From the NCBI RefSeq assembly GCF_024323335.1, contig NC_066582.1, positions 87,664,944 to 87,728,943 of the forward strand: a stretch of DNA of 64,000 nucleotides, written 5' to 3'. Made by a program: the position numbers and the translations under genes. Below are positions 1 through 12,396 of the stretch, in pieces; the first letter of the stretch is position 1, and every line of letters starts with the position of its first letter. The stretch is from Lathyrus oleraceus. Its lineage: Eukaryota > Streptophyta > Magnoliopsida > Fabales > Fabaceae. Under the pieces are notes generated by a model, which was given only the letters and a program-made list of their open reading frames with translations, was not told the DNA's origin and made no database searches.

Positions 1-3000
1 GGGCGTTTGATTCCTGGACTGTTGTGTTAGATATGTCTGTTTTGTCAGCATTCATCAAACATAAACACACATATTCATGCATATTCATGAAACATTCAGA
101 TAATCATGTTGCATTGTTTGCCATATATCTCTTGTTTGTTTGTCTCCTGCTATGGGTTTCATAGATCTCTCTAAAAGATCTTCCCAAGCGGATGTCGGGT
201 TTTAAATCTCTCAATATAGAGTCAACCCCATAAGCAGAAAAAGTCTGTCTTTCCTTCTGCAGTTCCCCACTGAGATATACCCTCGTGGATGACGGTTTCT
301 TCCGTTTCCTCCCAACACATATATTGGGATGGATGTTCCTATTTGAGTTATATCCTCATTAGGACGTGTCTTGATTCAGTCTGTCTATTCGGATCTTTCC
401 CGAATTGACGTTTGTCGTCTGTTTCTTGTGCTTCCCTGTGGTGATTTTCATCCCCAGCGGAGATTTTCGGGCCTCTACCCTCATACCGGTAGTTGTAAGT
501 CCTATTGTTCCTTTTCCTCTTGACGGAATTTGTGGTTATATACCTTTTATTCCTCAGCAAGAGTCGATTTGGCTTCTACCCTTATACCGGTAGTTGTAAG
601 TCCTGGTTTTCCTTGCCCTTTTTGACGGAACTGGTGGTTATATACCTTTTATTCCTCGGCAAGAGTTTTTGGTTTTCTGCCTAGTTGTGGGTAGTCGTAA
701 ATCCTATTTTCTTACTCTCCAACAGAGTTTGTGGTTTGTTATAAATCTCATTTTTGGTTTCTCGTGCGGATTCGTGATTTATTCTATCCCCACGCAGAGT
801 TTTTGGTTTTCTACCCTGTATTCGGTAGATGTAAACCCTAATTTGTGGTTATTCCCCACCAGAGTATGGCTACTACCCCGTATTCGGTAGTTGTAAGTCC
901 TATCTCTTTTTCCCTAGCAGAGGTAACCCTTTGTGGTTCGATCTGACTGTTGGTAAATTTTCTGTTGTTGTGGTTTCATCCCTAACAGAGTTGGTATCTC
1001 CCTGTGGTGATTTTATCCCCAGTTGAGTTTGTGGTCTTCTACCCCGTATTCGGTAGTTGTAAATCCCACGTTGTGGTTTTGTTCTCCCCATCGGAGTTTT
1101 GTATCTTATGATACAGGTGGATAATTGCCGGTTGCTCGCAATTTTATCCCAGCTGAGTCTTTGGTTCTACCCAGTAGTCGGTAGTGTTAACCTCTTGTTT
1201 CCTCAGCTAGAGTTGTTGGTCTTCTACCCCGTATTCGGTAGGCGTAAACCCTAATCTCTTTGTGGTTATCTTTATTCAATATTCGATGTTGATATTCCCC
1301 CCTGCGTCTGGGTAGTTGCTCTTGAGTAAGCACTTATATCCCCAGCAAGTCTTCTGGATCATTGCCGTATGCTTGCAATGTTATCCCTTCTGAAGTCGCC
1401 AGTGGGTCTTTTCACCGTTTGCTAGTGATTTGTCCCCCGGATTATTGATTGATCCTCAATACATCCCCAGCCAGTCCCTGCGGACAATTGCCGGATGCTT
1501 GCAATTTATCCCCAGTGGATCGTCTTTCATTTACCCGTTTGCTTGGTAATGATTGTTGCTTCCTTTGATCGGTCATCTTTATATACCGTTTGGTATCCCG
1601 ATGCCTTTCTTTTCGGTCGATTTATCCTTTATTAACCCAGTAACCGGTTGTGGATAATCTTCCATGCGAGTGTATTATTCACGTTCTGACGGTAATGAAT
1701 AATATATCTCATGCACTCTTCAGTTGAAGCCCTTTGTGTTTCCCTGGTCGAGTAAGATTCGTTGTTTCCCTTTGCGGAGTCGAATATTTCTTTGTTGGAT
1801 AATTGCCGGATGCTTGCAATTTATCCTTTGAGTTGTCTTTCGTTTACCCGGATGCTTGGTATCGATTGTCTCTCTTTTTGATTAGTCACCTATTATATAC
1901 TTCGGTATCACTGGTGCCTTTTCCTTTCGAGTATATTATTCACGGTCTGCCGGTAATGAATAATATTTCTCATGCGCTCTTTAGTTGGAATCTTTTGTTG
2001 ATTTTCCCAACTAAGCAAGATTCGTATTCTTTGTAGGATCGAATATCCATCCTTTAACCAGTTGTGTTTTGGATGTGTGTTTTGGCATATATACCAATCC
2101 ACGTTTTCGGTAGATCACCTATTATATGCTTCGGTATCTCTGGTGTTCCTTACCATGCGAGTTTATTATCTACGTTCTGACGGTAATAGATAATATATCT
2201 CATGCGAGTATTCTTATCCACGGTTTGTCGGTAATGGATATTATGTCTCATGCGCTCGTTTTTCGAATCCTTTGTTGCGTCCCCATTTGAGTAAGATTCG
2301 TCTTCCCGTAGTGGATTCGAATGTCCATCCTACAAGTCGATTTGCTTTTTCAAGCCCTCCTTTCGGATGATGAGTGTTTTGGCATATATACCAATTCACG
2401 TTTCGGTCGGTCACCTATTATGTACCTCGGTATCCCTGGTGTTTCCTTCCTGTCTACTCCCTATTATGACTTTGGTCCCCTGTGGAGTCAGATTCCCTGA
2501 GTTTATGTACCTTTTTCAGGTCTTTCTCAGATGTTTGGTTGATTGATATCTCTCACCCTTATACCGGTCTTAGATATTCATTCTTCCTGAGTTTATCACC
2601 CTTATACCGGTGACATCTCATCCTTTGGCTTCCCCTGGAAAGTCTTTTCTAGATTTCCCCAGTAGAGGTGTGTTTCTATTCTGTGTTGCTGTATTGGTGT
2701 TATTCCCAGTGCAAGCATTTTGCGAGTCAGCTTGAGTCTTTCCAGCGTGAGTATTTTCTTTTGGAATTGCTTCTTTCCCCGGTTTGAGTCCTTTACTTCC
2801 CCAGTGAGGTCTCTAGCCTGATGTCTGTTATCCCCACTCGGAGTCGTGTCTAGTTCACGCTGTGTCAGTTTTGTATCCCAACTTGAAGTCGTGTTCTGCT
2901 CACGCATTTTTTTCTTTATTATCCCCATAAGAGTCTTGTTAGAGTCTCTGTACCTGGTGAGTGAATTACTCCGATGGGTCGTCTTTTCTTCTGTGTGAAT

Positions 3001-3153
3001 CATATATTCCCCACAGAATTTGCTTTTTGCATGCATACATCTGCATCATGAGGTCTCTTAGGGACCAAAATTTGTCTCATTACTATTATTTAAGTCCATT
3101 CTACCGCGTCGAGATGAAGATTTCTAAACTTCACTTCTCCGGCTAGAATGACC
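1..3153 (+). repeat. Ogre/Tat-type retrotransposon 3' untranslated region, degenerate repeats
   Basis: No coding sequence is supported here. The stretch is built from diverged short modules. One is a box like CTACCCCGTATTCGGTAGTT, seen near 470, 575, 860, 1035, 1220. Another is a GGATAATTGCCGGATGCTTG-like box near 1113, 1358, 1481 and 1798. A third is a TATTATTCACGGTCTGCCGG-like box near 1670, 1930, 2165 and 2215. Many modules are separated by TCCCCAGCAGAGT-like strings. It ends at a polypurine tract directly before an LTR start, so it is the 3' UTR of the element whose 3' LTR follows. Tandem repeats in the 3' UTR are established for Ogre-type elements of pea and vetch; assignment to that group is inference. 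Confidence 0.6.
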
Positions 3154-3168
3154 TTAAATAGGGGCATC
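3154..3168 (+). other. Polypurine tract of the Ogre/Tat element
   Basis: TAAATAGGGGCATC lies directly before the TGTAAGACCCC start of the LTR. Its position and purine-rich core fit the plus-strand primer of a Ty3 element. Confidence 0.65.
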
Positions 3169-6100
3169 TGTAAGACCCCAATTTTGGCCCTAAGATCCCT
3201 CATGGCCCATAACATCTCATATCATGGCCTCAAGGATCGTTGCATACCCTAGCTTCCCTCCTAGTGGGTAGGCTACCTTGTGAGTGTGGTTCTTGATCAC
3301 CAAGCATGTATTGCATTTGTATATCTTTGCTTTTCATATGTTTACTAACCAAAAGTACAAAAATATTGTCATATAACCTTGTTGCTTGCAGCTGAAGCAA
3401 TCATCAGTCAAAATAGTCAAAATCAGCCATTGAGCTAGATGGTGACCATTCTTGAAGAATTTGGGCACCATGATCATTCATCAAGAGTTCATATGACTTG
3501 TGATATCATTTGGTATCAAGATCTCAAGAGCAAGAGGCTTGAAATTCATCAGAACATGGCTCAGTCCACCAAAACCCTAGAAAAGTCAACTGTGGTCAAC
3601 TGTACATTTAATCAGGAATTGGAAGGTGTGAGATGGTTAGAAAGACCTCATTCATGTCCATATGAGCCTCATTTGGCATTTCAAAGATCAAGGTTGAAGA
3701 ATTTGAAGTCAGACAAAAAGTTTCCCAAAATGGAAATGACCTGTAATTCTCACCTGCCAGAAATGGAAAGTTTTTCTCTCCAAAATTACTTCATCATACA
3801 AGCTTAAAATCAAAATTTGTCCAACATGAAAGTTGAAGATCTTGTTCTCACCATTCCAAAAAGTCCAAGAAACTCAATTCCCATGTATGGTTAGCAAGAT
3901 ATGGTCAAATCAATTTCAGAAAATGCCTAAATTCAAAGTGGCATAACTTTCACATGGAATGTCCAAATTGGATGGTTCTTCTTTGAGCAAACCACATTTG
4001 ATATGTACTTTCATGATCCATCACCACATTTTGCCAAAAGCCTTCACATAAAAAGGTCATTTTTTAAGTGAACTAATTAAAATGCAAGGGCAAAATGGTC
4101 CAACTTTCAAAGTAGATGGAATTTTGACATGGGACCAATTCCAATAGCTTCCAAGTGAAAATTATGACTTGTCCAAAGTGAAAAATCACTGTTACATTGG
4201 TCATAGCCATCCAAGGGCAAAAATGCCAAATTGCTTAAATGTGCATATTTCACTAATCTCCATTTTTTGGCTAATCATGATTAGAGAGTGGATTAACTTG
4301 ACATATAAAAGCTTAATCCTAACTGAATTCAAGGGGGATAATCACAATTTTCAGATCAAAGCAAAAAATTCTAAAATTCTCTCAATTTTCTCCACTTTTC
4401 ACACAAACTTTTTTTGCTCAATTCATCAAGAATCCATCAATCTTTGTGCAATTTTTTGTTGTATTCATCATTTGCAGGTACTTGTGGAGTTCTGTTTTTG
4501 GTAATTAGAGGAAGAACCGTGCAAATTCGCAGCTGTCCAAACCTTGAGCTTCAATGGCGATTCGCAATTTCTCCATCTCTAAGGCGTGTTGGGCTGCGAA
4601 ATCATCATCATTCATCTTCATAATCATCAATCACGATCTGTTTTCAAGAATCAAGGCCAATAACACGAGAATTTCACGGCTGCACTTCAAGAAGGTGATT
4701 TTTCGAAATCTTTAATTCGTGAAATCAATGCATGGCTTAGATAGATCGTTGAACATAGATCATTCTTCCGTTTGAATCGCGCGATTCCGTCAAGTATTGA
4801 GCTAGATATGTTGATCCGAATATTTGCGTGCGAAACTTCTTTCGATTAGATCTTTTTGTATGTTAATCTTTGGACAAAAGCGCTGCCATAACCGTAACCT
4901 ACGTTGAGAGACGGTCACAACGGTATAAGGTTTGCGCGATTTGGTGAAGAATTTCCCGTAACCGAAGCCGGTAGTGATGAACACGCATGAACGCGGCGAA
5001 GAACAGTAAAAAAATCTGGAAAAATGCTTTTCAATCCGCTGCAATGCCGTGCCATTTTTGAAACGTGTTTCCCTCTTGTTCCAGCCAACCAGAAGCCGCC
5101 ACGGCATTAATGCTACAGTACCACGTTTTGGATATTTACTGAAACGCCATTACAGCTTAATTAATTCGTAAACCAATTAAATAATTATTACATAAATTAA
5201 TCAAAACTTAAAAAAATCATATAAAATTCAATATTAATCCAAATTAGGTGGGATTTTTTTTGTTAGTTTCCAAATTTCATCTACTTTGTTTTAGGCATAG
5301 TAGTGTAAGTTGTGCCTAGTAAAAGTTTTGAATGGTATATTGATATTTGACATGTGTGACATAATTGTATATTTTGCCATTTTAATCACCAAATACTCAT
5401 ACATTATCCAAAATTAATGAAATTTCATATGATGATTCTTGACACATTTCTGGAGATTTTGGTATATCATTTGTAATTTTTGGACCTCTGGATTGGTAGA
5501 TATGAATTATTCTTTTTGAGTATGACAAGATGTGTCACACTATGCTATGCTGAGTTCATGAATTAATTTTCCATGCTTCCCTTAGGTCAATGGCCCTGAT
5601 TTTTTGCATGAGATACAATGTATGTGTTAACTTTCAACATGAATTTTTGTGGATTTAATTGATCCATTTTCTATTTGATTAGGATTTTTGATTGCTGCTT
5701 AGCATTTTTAGGGCTTTGCTTGTGTAACATTTTTACATATGTTGCCAAATCCTCATCCCTAATCCTGTGAATATGAAATTTGGTGGAGTGCTTCCTAACA
5801 TATTAAGCTTCCATTTGGCTTTGGTCCTACTCATTTCTAATTTGATTTCACTGTTTTACCATTGATTGAAGTTGATACTCATATTGTGACCTAGTTTTGA
5901 TTGTGTCTTTGCATGCTTTAACATGTTGATTTAATTGACATAGTTCCTTTTGGCCAAATGGCATGAAAATTGACATGTAGCTCATTGAATGTCCTCTGTT
6001 TAGGATATAATTTTTGTGGGATTTATTGAGCTGTTTTGATATTTTTTTGATTGAAATCATTCTGGTTGTTCATATGTGATTCAACTTTGATCACTTTGCC

Positions 6101-8624
6101 TTAATTTGTGCATAAAATAAAATTAGTGCATAGTTTGGACATGAGACCAATTGGGATCTCTTCTTATTTGAATTATCTTGACTTTGATCATGTTTTACTT
6201 GCTGTTTTAAGTTTTTTCCCTCTTTTGGACCCTAGGCTTGTCCTAGTGGTCTTGTTACTTATGTTTGAGCTTGACTTTGACTTTTCAGGTTAAAAAGCTA
6301 ATGCCTTAAGGAGGTTGATTCATATTTGAGTTGAATTCATTTGACTAACTCTTTGTTTTGTAGGATGCTTGGCTCATTTGAGCTTTGAGCCTTGTGCTAT
6401 GCACATTATTGTTTGATTGTTGATTGATTCTTATGTTGCTGTTTGATTATGTTGGGATGCTGATTATATTTGATTGATTTCAGGTACCCTTAGTTGCTCA
6501 GTTCTCTTAAGAACTTGCATTGCTTTGCTTGTATAGCATTTGCATTGAGGTATAGCACCTTCTTCTCCATGTAGTCTGGAAGACCTGACTTGTTATTTAG
6601 CCAGGCAACTGTCTGAAGTCCTCCTTAAGAGGCAATGTTTGTGATTGTTTATGTTTGTCCCTAAGCAGGTAAAGTCCTTTTAAAGGCAATTGGTGGATAT
6701 AAGAGATATGTAGCCTATCTCCCACTATTCTGTGAGTCTTCTCCTTGCTCCCGTTTCATGGTTGTAGCATTGAGATTCAAACCCAAGATCTATCGAGTCT
6801 AATATGTGGAGAGAGTTCCTACTTGCTGAACTCCCACACCTTCTGATATTCAATACTCTCTCTGATCAGAGATAAGAGTGATGAGGCACACCCCTCGTAT
6901 CCTTTAATCTGCTTCACCTTAGCCCCTCAATGGCAAGGTTAAGAGCAACTTGAACCCTATTACAGTTGGCTTTAATGCCTCACCCTTTTTGCTTGAGCCT
7001 CATTGAATGGTTATAGTGTGTGCTACTTGAATTTATGTGATTGATTACTTGATTCATTTATACATGATTACTTGATTTGCCATTGTGCATTTACTATCAT
7101 TGATCGCCATTGTGCATTTATCATCTTTGTTTGCCTTTGTGCATTTATCATCTTTGTTTGCCATTAGTGCATGATCATTTCATTTGTCCTTGTGACATTG
7201 TTGTTTTCCCATTGAGGACAATTGTAAGTCCACATTGATTGGCTTTTGTTCCTATGACATGGAAGGGATAGAGTGTAAGACCACTTCATTGGTCACTCAT
7301 ATCCTCTTTGCTCTTTGATTGAGCTTGTTGTTGTATGTGAGGATTCATTGTAAGCCCATGTAATTTGGCATTTGTCTTCCTATGATCATATGTGGAGGTT
7401 AACCTAAGTCCAGGTAGATTGGCAGTTGACTTCCATGTTTTGTTTTTGTTTTCCTTTGTGAGATTGGAGTAAGACCATTTATTGGCATCCGGTATCATTG
7501 CTTTATTTTAGGAGATTGGTGTAAATCCATTTATTGGTATCCGGTATCCGCTTTTGTGTGAGATTGGAGTAAGACCATTGAGTGGCATCCGGTATCACCT
7601 TGTCTTTTATTATACTAACTTGTTTTGTCCCTTTATTCCAAAGGACACCCTTGAATCATCTTCTATATGATTTCAAGAGGTGAACCTCTAGGAAGTTTTA
7701 CACTCCATCCTCCATCCATTTTTGTTATTAATCCTTTTCACATTGTTGACTTTTCAAACTTGTATATACATGTTGTGCAAACATTTTCACCTTCTTTTCA
7801 AATTAGAAACTTGGACCCTAAGTCCATGATTTTCCAAAACCCCATTTTTGTAAATACTCATTTTGAATTGACTTTAACCATACCTTGACCATATTTTGTA
7901 AATAATCCAAATCAATTAACTTCACCCATTCAAATGATTTTGTGGCTTTGTCCATGTCTGTTAAGTTTTCATACATTAGCTATAGGTTTGATTTACCCTA
8001 GTCGGTTGATATTAATCTCACCTATTTGTCCTTAGTTGATTGAATTGTAAGTCTTCCTTGCTTATTATAGGGTTAACCCCTCTCTAGCAAGTTGAAGCTT
8101 TTCTCACATGGTGGACTTGTTGTTTCTTAAGGTTGAGTTTTCTCCCGTGGGTAACGTAAGACCTTAGAGCTTGTGTTTAAAATTGAATCCACTAACTTTT
8201 GGAAGTTTTTAGCCGAACTACGGCGTTTTGATCCTTACCTTTGATGGAAGGTACGTAGGCAACGGGTTCATCCGTTCGAACACAAAAATAATTAACATGT
8301 ACATTCTTTTCTCATCATCCCACTCATGTTTGCACAATATGTCAAAAACAAATAAATATTTTTCTTACACAACAAATGTGAAAAAGGTTCCCTAGGAGTA
8401 CCTAGGACGTGATGGGTGCCTAACACCTTCCCATTGCGTAATTTACCCCTTACCCCGATCTCTGATCTTTTCATTGGTTTTCTACGTGTAAAACTTCTTA
8501 GGCTTTTGTTCGCTTTTTAGCCAGTCCTTTGGATAAATAAAAGTGCGGTGGCGACTCTATGTTTATTGTATACTTTGCTTATGATTTAATCGATAGATCA
8601 TATAGCGACGAATACACCGCTACA
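3169..8624 (+). mobile_element. Ogre/Tat-type LTR, 5.46 kb
   Basis: The LTR starts TGTAAGACCCCAATTTTGGC and ends ACCGCTACA. It has a polypurine tract on its left and a primer-binding site six bases past its right end, so internal sequence flanks both sides and no target-site duplication is expected or seen. The same start and end occur in the solo LTR at 37964-42486. Near the right end are an AATAAA (8535) and a CCTAGGAGTACCTAGG-type box shared with the other copy. Short ORFs inside it (for example 3439-3807) have no recognisable protein match. LTRs near 5 kb are typical of Ogre. Confidence 0.75.
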
Positions 8625-8630
8625 GAAAAG

Positions 8631-8648
8631 TGGCGACTCTGCTGGGGA
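8631..8648 (+). other. Primer-binding site and short leader remnant
   Basis: TGGCGACTCTGCTGGGGA begins six bases after the LTR end and has the TGG start of a tRNA-complementary primer site. Ogre elements are reported to use tRNA-Arg; I cannot verify the match here. About 80 bases of leader follow, with the ACAACCCCA(C)CAACAA string repeated. An abrupt junction to copia sequence comes near 8728, so the rest of the element is missing. Confidence 0.6.
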
Positions 8649-8727
8649 ACAACCCCACCAACAACTCTGCTCGAGGAACAACCCCAACAACAACCACCCG
8701 GTTTCGTGATAAAATATCAAGAGATGA

Positions 8728-9855
8728 AGTATTAGAAGCTACACAAGGCATTGTATGGTTTGAAACAAGCTCCAAGAGCTTGGAACAAACGTATTGACGA
8801 CTTTCTTATTGACATTGGTTTCAAACGATGTGTATCCGAACATGGAGTTTATGTGAGATCGGATGCGAATGATGGTGTGATTATACTTTGCTTGTATGTT
8901 GATGATCTCTTGATCACGGGTAGCCATGACAAGAGTGTTTCAAGGTTCAAAAGTGAGTTCATGAGAGAGTTTGAGATGACAGACCTTGGTGTCATGAATT
9001 ACTTCCTTGGCATAGAGTTTCACAAGTCAAAAGTGGGGTTGCTTATGCACCAAAGGAGGTATGCTCTAGATATTTTGAAAAAGTGTGATATGGAGCATTG
9101 TAATGCTTCTATTACACCTTGTGAGGCTAGAGTACATCTGTCTAAAAGTGATGAGGAGGATGATGTCGATCCAACGCTTTACCGGAGCTTGATTGGATCG
9201 TTACGGTACTTGTGCAATACGCGACCGGATTTGGCTTTTAGTGTCGGTATTGCGAGTAGATTCATGGAGAGACCGAAGGTGTCTCACTTGACGGCGGTCA
9301 AGAGGATCCTTAGATATGTGAAAGGTACTCTTGGTTGCGGAATTCTCTTTCCCGCATCAGACACGGGGCGTAAGTGCATTTACTTGGCTACACCGATTCT
9401 AATTGGTGCGGAGATAAAGATGACCGAAAATCGACGGCGAGGTACATCTTTATGTTTGGTAGTACACCAATCTCTTGGTGTTCGAAAAAGGAACCGGTTG
9501 TAGCACTCTCTTCTTGTGAGGTCGAGTACATTGCAGCGTCGTTAGGTGTGTGCCAAGCTATGTGGCTTATGAATCTATTGAAGAAATTGGGATGTGGTGA
9601 TGATGCTGCCACCACACTGTTTGTAGACAATGTTTCCGCAATAAATCTTGCGAAGAACCCGATTGCACACGGAAGGAGCAAACATATTGAGATGCGGTTT
9701 CATTATTTGAGAGAATTGGTTGGTGATGGAAAGCATTGAGCTATTGCCGAAGCGAAGACCAAGTCGCGGATTTGTTGGCAAAGGGTGTGACAAATGATGT
9801 GTTCAAAAGGCTAAAGAAGTGCTTGAGCATGGTGGACTTGGAGCAACTAAAGTGA
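8728..9855 (+). pseudogene. Ty1-copia pol fragment (RT and RNase H), broken
   Basis: This is the C-terminal half of a copia polyprotein: reverse transcriptase followed by RNase H, which copy element RNA to DNA. Visible motifs are LYGLKQAPRAW, the catalytic LYVDDLL (about 8890-8910), the YFLGIEF block, and the connection region SLIGSLRYLCNTRPD. RNase H shows DSNWCGDKDDRKST, SSCEVEYIA and SKHIEMRFHYLRE. The reading frame breaks at about 9374 and again at about 9739, so all three frames carry homology; the true end is the TGA at 9853. The 5' end joins Ogre leader near 8728, so gag, protease and integrase are absent. A related, also broken, copy lies at 44930-45535. Confidence 0.85.
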
Positions 9856-9862
9856 GGTGGTG

Positions 9863-10119
9863 TGTTAATTGAAATTAAAATTCTGTTTTTACCCTTCCAA
9901 ATAAACTAACAAAATTTATTTCCTTAGAGTCACTTTAGTTGTATCATTTTATGCTCAATGTATAAATACACTTGTACCATTCCAATTCAAAATTAATGTC
10001 AAAATCTATACTCATCCAATATTACTCTATTCTCTCTAATTCTCTCTCAACTTCATCTTCCCCAATTTTCTTTTCTTCCACCATTGTCAAACCTTCGATT
10101 GGAGTTTTATGTTCTAACA
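9863..10119 (+). mobile_element. 3' LTR of the copia fragment
   Basis: The LTR starts TGTTAATTG just after a GAGGTGGTG purine-rich tract and ends CTAACA, giving a TGTTA/TAACA terminal inverted pair over 257 bp. A TATA-like TATAAATAC lies at about 9961, followed by a CT-rich R/U5-like stretch. The matching 5' LTR is not in the window. The right boundary is inferred from the inverted termini. Confidence 0.6.
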
Positions 10120-11430
10120 ATTTCATTAGTAAAAAAAGAACAAAAATTCAGTTTGAACATTAAATTTTATATACCAACCATTGATAGCTGAACGCATTGA
10201 ATCAGTGGACTTGTAAGAAAAATTAAAGTTATCATAATTTTATAATTGAATATAGTACAGAAAAATTCAATAAAAGAATAGGAAATGAATAGGAAATCAG
10301 CAACAATATTTTCATCAATGTAGTTTCCAACAATCAAATCTGATTTGCCTTGCAACTCTTGGCAATATCATGAGCAACATCCTAATGACAGTATATATAT
10401 AATTGAACTTAATGTTAGATTAAAGTTTGAAATAAAATAAAAAAGAAACATCAAAATGTTTGAAAAAGTGTCAAGATTTTGCGTAATATGAATGTTTCAT
10501 AGTTTCAATATTTTTAACAATGCCAAAGAGAATTCAAAAACCATAGATCGCACAAAAGAAACATGTTATAGTGGCGCGCACCTGAAAGAGATAAGATGCA
10601 ACTAATAAATAAAAAAGTATAGCCAGATAATCAATTAATTAATATGATAATCATCACATGAAAGATAACATAAATTAAAATAGAATACCTTAGTTGAATT
10701 GATAGATAAAATTGTTGCAAGATTTATTAGGCTCCCAGCAGCTACTGTCTGTTAAACAAAATGTCAGTATGAGTATGCAACTATACGAACAATTTTTTTA
10801 GTCCATAACATATTCAAATACCATACACTTATTAGAAGAATTGATTATCAACAACATGCATGTGGTTTACAGTATATACTTGTGTCAAGAGTCAATATAT
10901 CCATCATTCACTTATTTCTTGAAAAATATTAAAAGTATAAAATTATTCATATTCGTGTTAAGAAATGATTCATACTTTTGCAACATGAAAAAGAATACCA
11001 TTGAGAAGGCATTTCATTGCTCCTGAACAAACAACAAAAAAGAATAATAGCATCAACATGATTTTCATCCCATATATTTTTTATTAAAAAAAAAAAAAAT
11101 CAGCATTTTCTAAAATGAGTAGCTTTGAGATTGTCCATAATAAGATAAATGATAAATAATTCTCACATAACATACCCTGTATGCCAACCGAGTACTTAAA
11201 TCATTTTGAAATTCCACATATGCCTTATAGAAGTTATATATGATTACATCATAAACAAAAATAGCAAGATGATTATTAGAACATGACATCAACGTAACAT
11301 ACTAATGACTATTAAAATAACACTTTAATGTGACATATAGGTTTAATAAAACTAAAAAATGAAATAAATGTCTAAAGAATATTTTCCGATTGTTGAGTTA
11401 GAATATTGTTCTATAAGGGTATTTGTGACC
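10120..11430. other. AT-rich intergenic sequence, no intact gene
   Basis: Apart from the sucrose-synthase-like fragment at 10290-10381, nothing here is supported as a gene. On the minus strand there are short open blocks with splice-like edges at about 11150-11217, 11000-11025 and 10690-10752, but they match no family I recognise. There is an A13 run at 11087-11099. Confidence 0.5.
10290..10381 (-). pseudogene. Sucrose synthase exon fragment
   Basis: The minus strand encodes DVAHDIAK and then, one frame over, ELQGKSDLIVGNYIDENIV. This matches the conserved sucrose synthase segment around the GNYSDGN motif at the start of the glycosyltransferase domain; the enzyme interconverts sucrose and UDP-glucose. 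An acceptor-like AG stands directly before the block. A one-base loss separates the two parts, and the conserved continuation after the VA is replaced by unrelated sequence. No other sucrose synthase exon was found nearby, so this is a relic, probably a captured or dispersed exon. Identity is by eye only. Confidence 0.55.
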
Positions 11431-11438
11431 ACGGTCAA

Positions 11439-12213
11439 TCAATATAATCTTAAGTTGGAACAAATAGATGACAATACAACTTTCTTATAGGTAGACCTTG
11501 AAGATATAATCTCCATGGAACAACTTGGAGGTATTTTAGAAGATAAGACTAAGTTTGGCAACTTCAGCATATAAAGATAGATGTTTGTCGCATTCATCCT
11601 CAATGAACTACATGCTATAAAGGCAGAGGGCACTTTTTCTGTCATAGAGAGATTTAGGCATTAATTGGATGAGGCCAAATTATCGAGAGACAAGATTGGA
11701 CTAATAGCTAACCAAGATTATCTGGTTCTTCCACGGTCTGAGTCTAGAGGAAATCAACTTAGGAGTGAGAAACGCCTCCCATATAGCCAAAGATTATTCC
11801 TCCTGATCGGTCGAAGAGGCATGAAATTCTCTGGTAAACCACTCAGGGCCATGGGTTCTATTGGCCAAAGGAGCCATAAAAGAAGTGAAGTTGTAGCATT
11901 TTACGAACATCATCATATATCCAGAAAAGGAAGCTTGTAAGCTTGATCCTTCATCATTTGGGATCAGATGAATCAGGCGTATCCTTTTTACTTGTCTGTT
12001 TTTAATCTCTTCGTCTTCTTCATTGATGGTGTTGTAGGTTAGGAGTGAGGATTCAAAGGTGGCATTTAACCACAATTGGAGTAACCAGTATGGGCCAACT
12101 AGTAGCATGTTTGTCCCTGGTTGATAGGTCTTCAGAATTTCAAAAGACTCATAAAGTGAACCCAGGATCAGTTGACTTAGGAAGATGTTGCATCCAACAT
12201 GCAATTGGTTCAC
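11439..12213 (-). pseudogene. Plant mobile domain (PMD)-like remnant, antisense to an adjacent Ty3 LTR
   Basis: The minus-strand reading frame at 12213-11794 contains GPYWLLQLWLNATFE and GPEWFTREFHASS, which resemble the plant mobile domain found in transposon-related and aminotransferase-like plant proteins. Homology appears to go on past the stop at 11794, down to about 11450, in another frame. Downstream on the plus strand come a purine-rich tract (TTTTTGGGGGAAAA) and an LTR, so the frame runs antisense near the 3' end of a Ty3 element. Extra antisense ORFs with PMD similarity are known in some Ty3/gypsy plant elements; that link here is inference. The frame is interrupted and partial. Confidence 0.5.
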
Positions 12214-12396
12214 AAGGATTAAAAATCTATTCGTGGGATAATAATGGTATTTTCAGTTCGCACATTTCCAATAAGACGTTTTGGAAAAATGGTCATGATG
12301 ACTATGACATCACAACAGTAAGTGTTGTCGCGTCAAAGCTTTCAAAAAATGTCCCTTTCTCCATTTGGTCGAAAAAGACATTTTTGGGGGAAAATT

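Noticed and set aside
3439..3807. 122-codon ORF in the Ogre-type LTR
   Set aside because: No recognisable domain, not conserved in the solo LTR, and it lies within LTR sequence.
10690..11217. Small multi-exon gene on the minus strand
   Set aside because: Three short open blocks have splice-like borders, but no family match, poor pyrimidine tracts and no start or stop exon.
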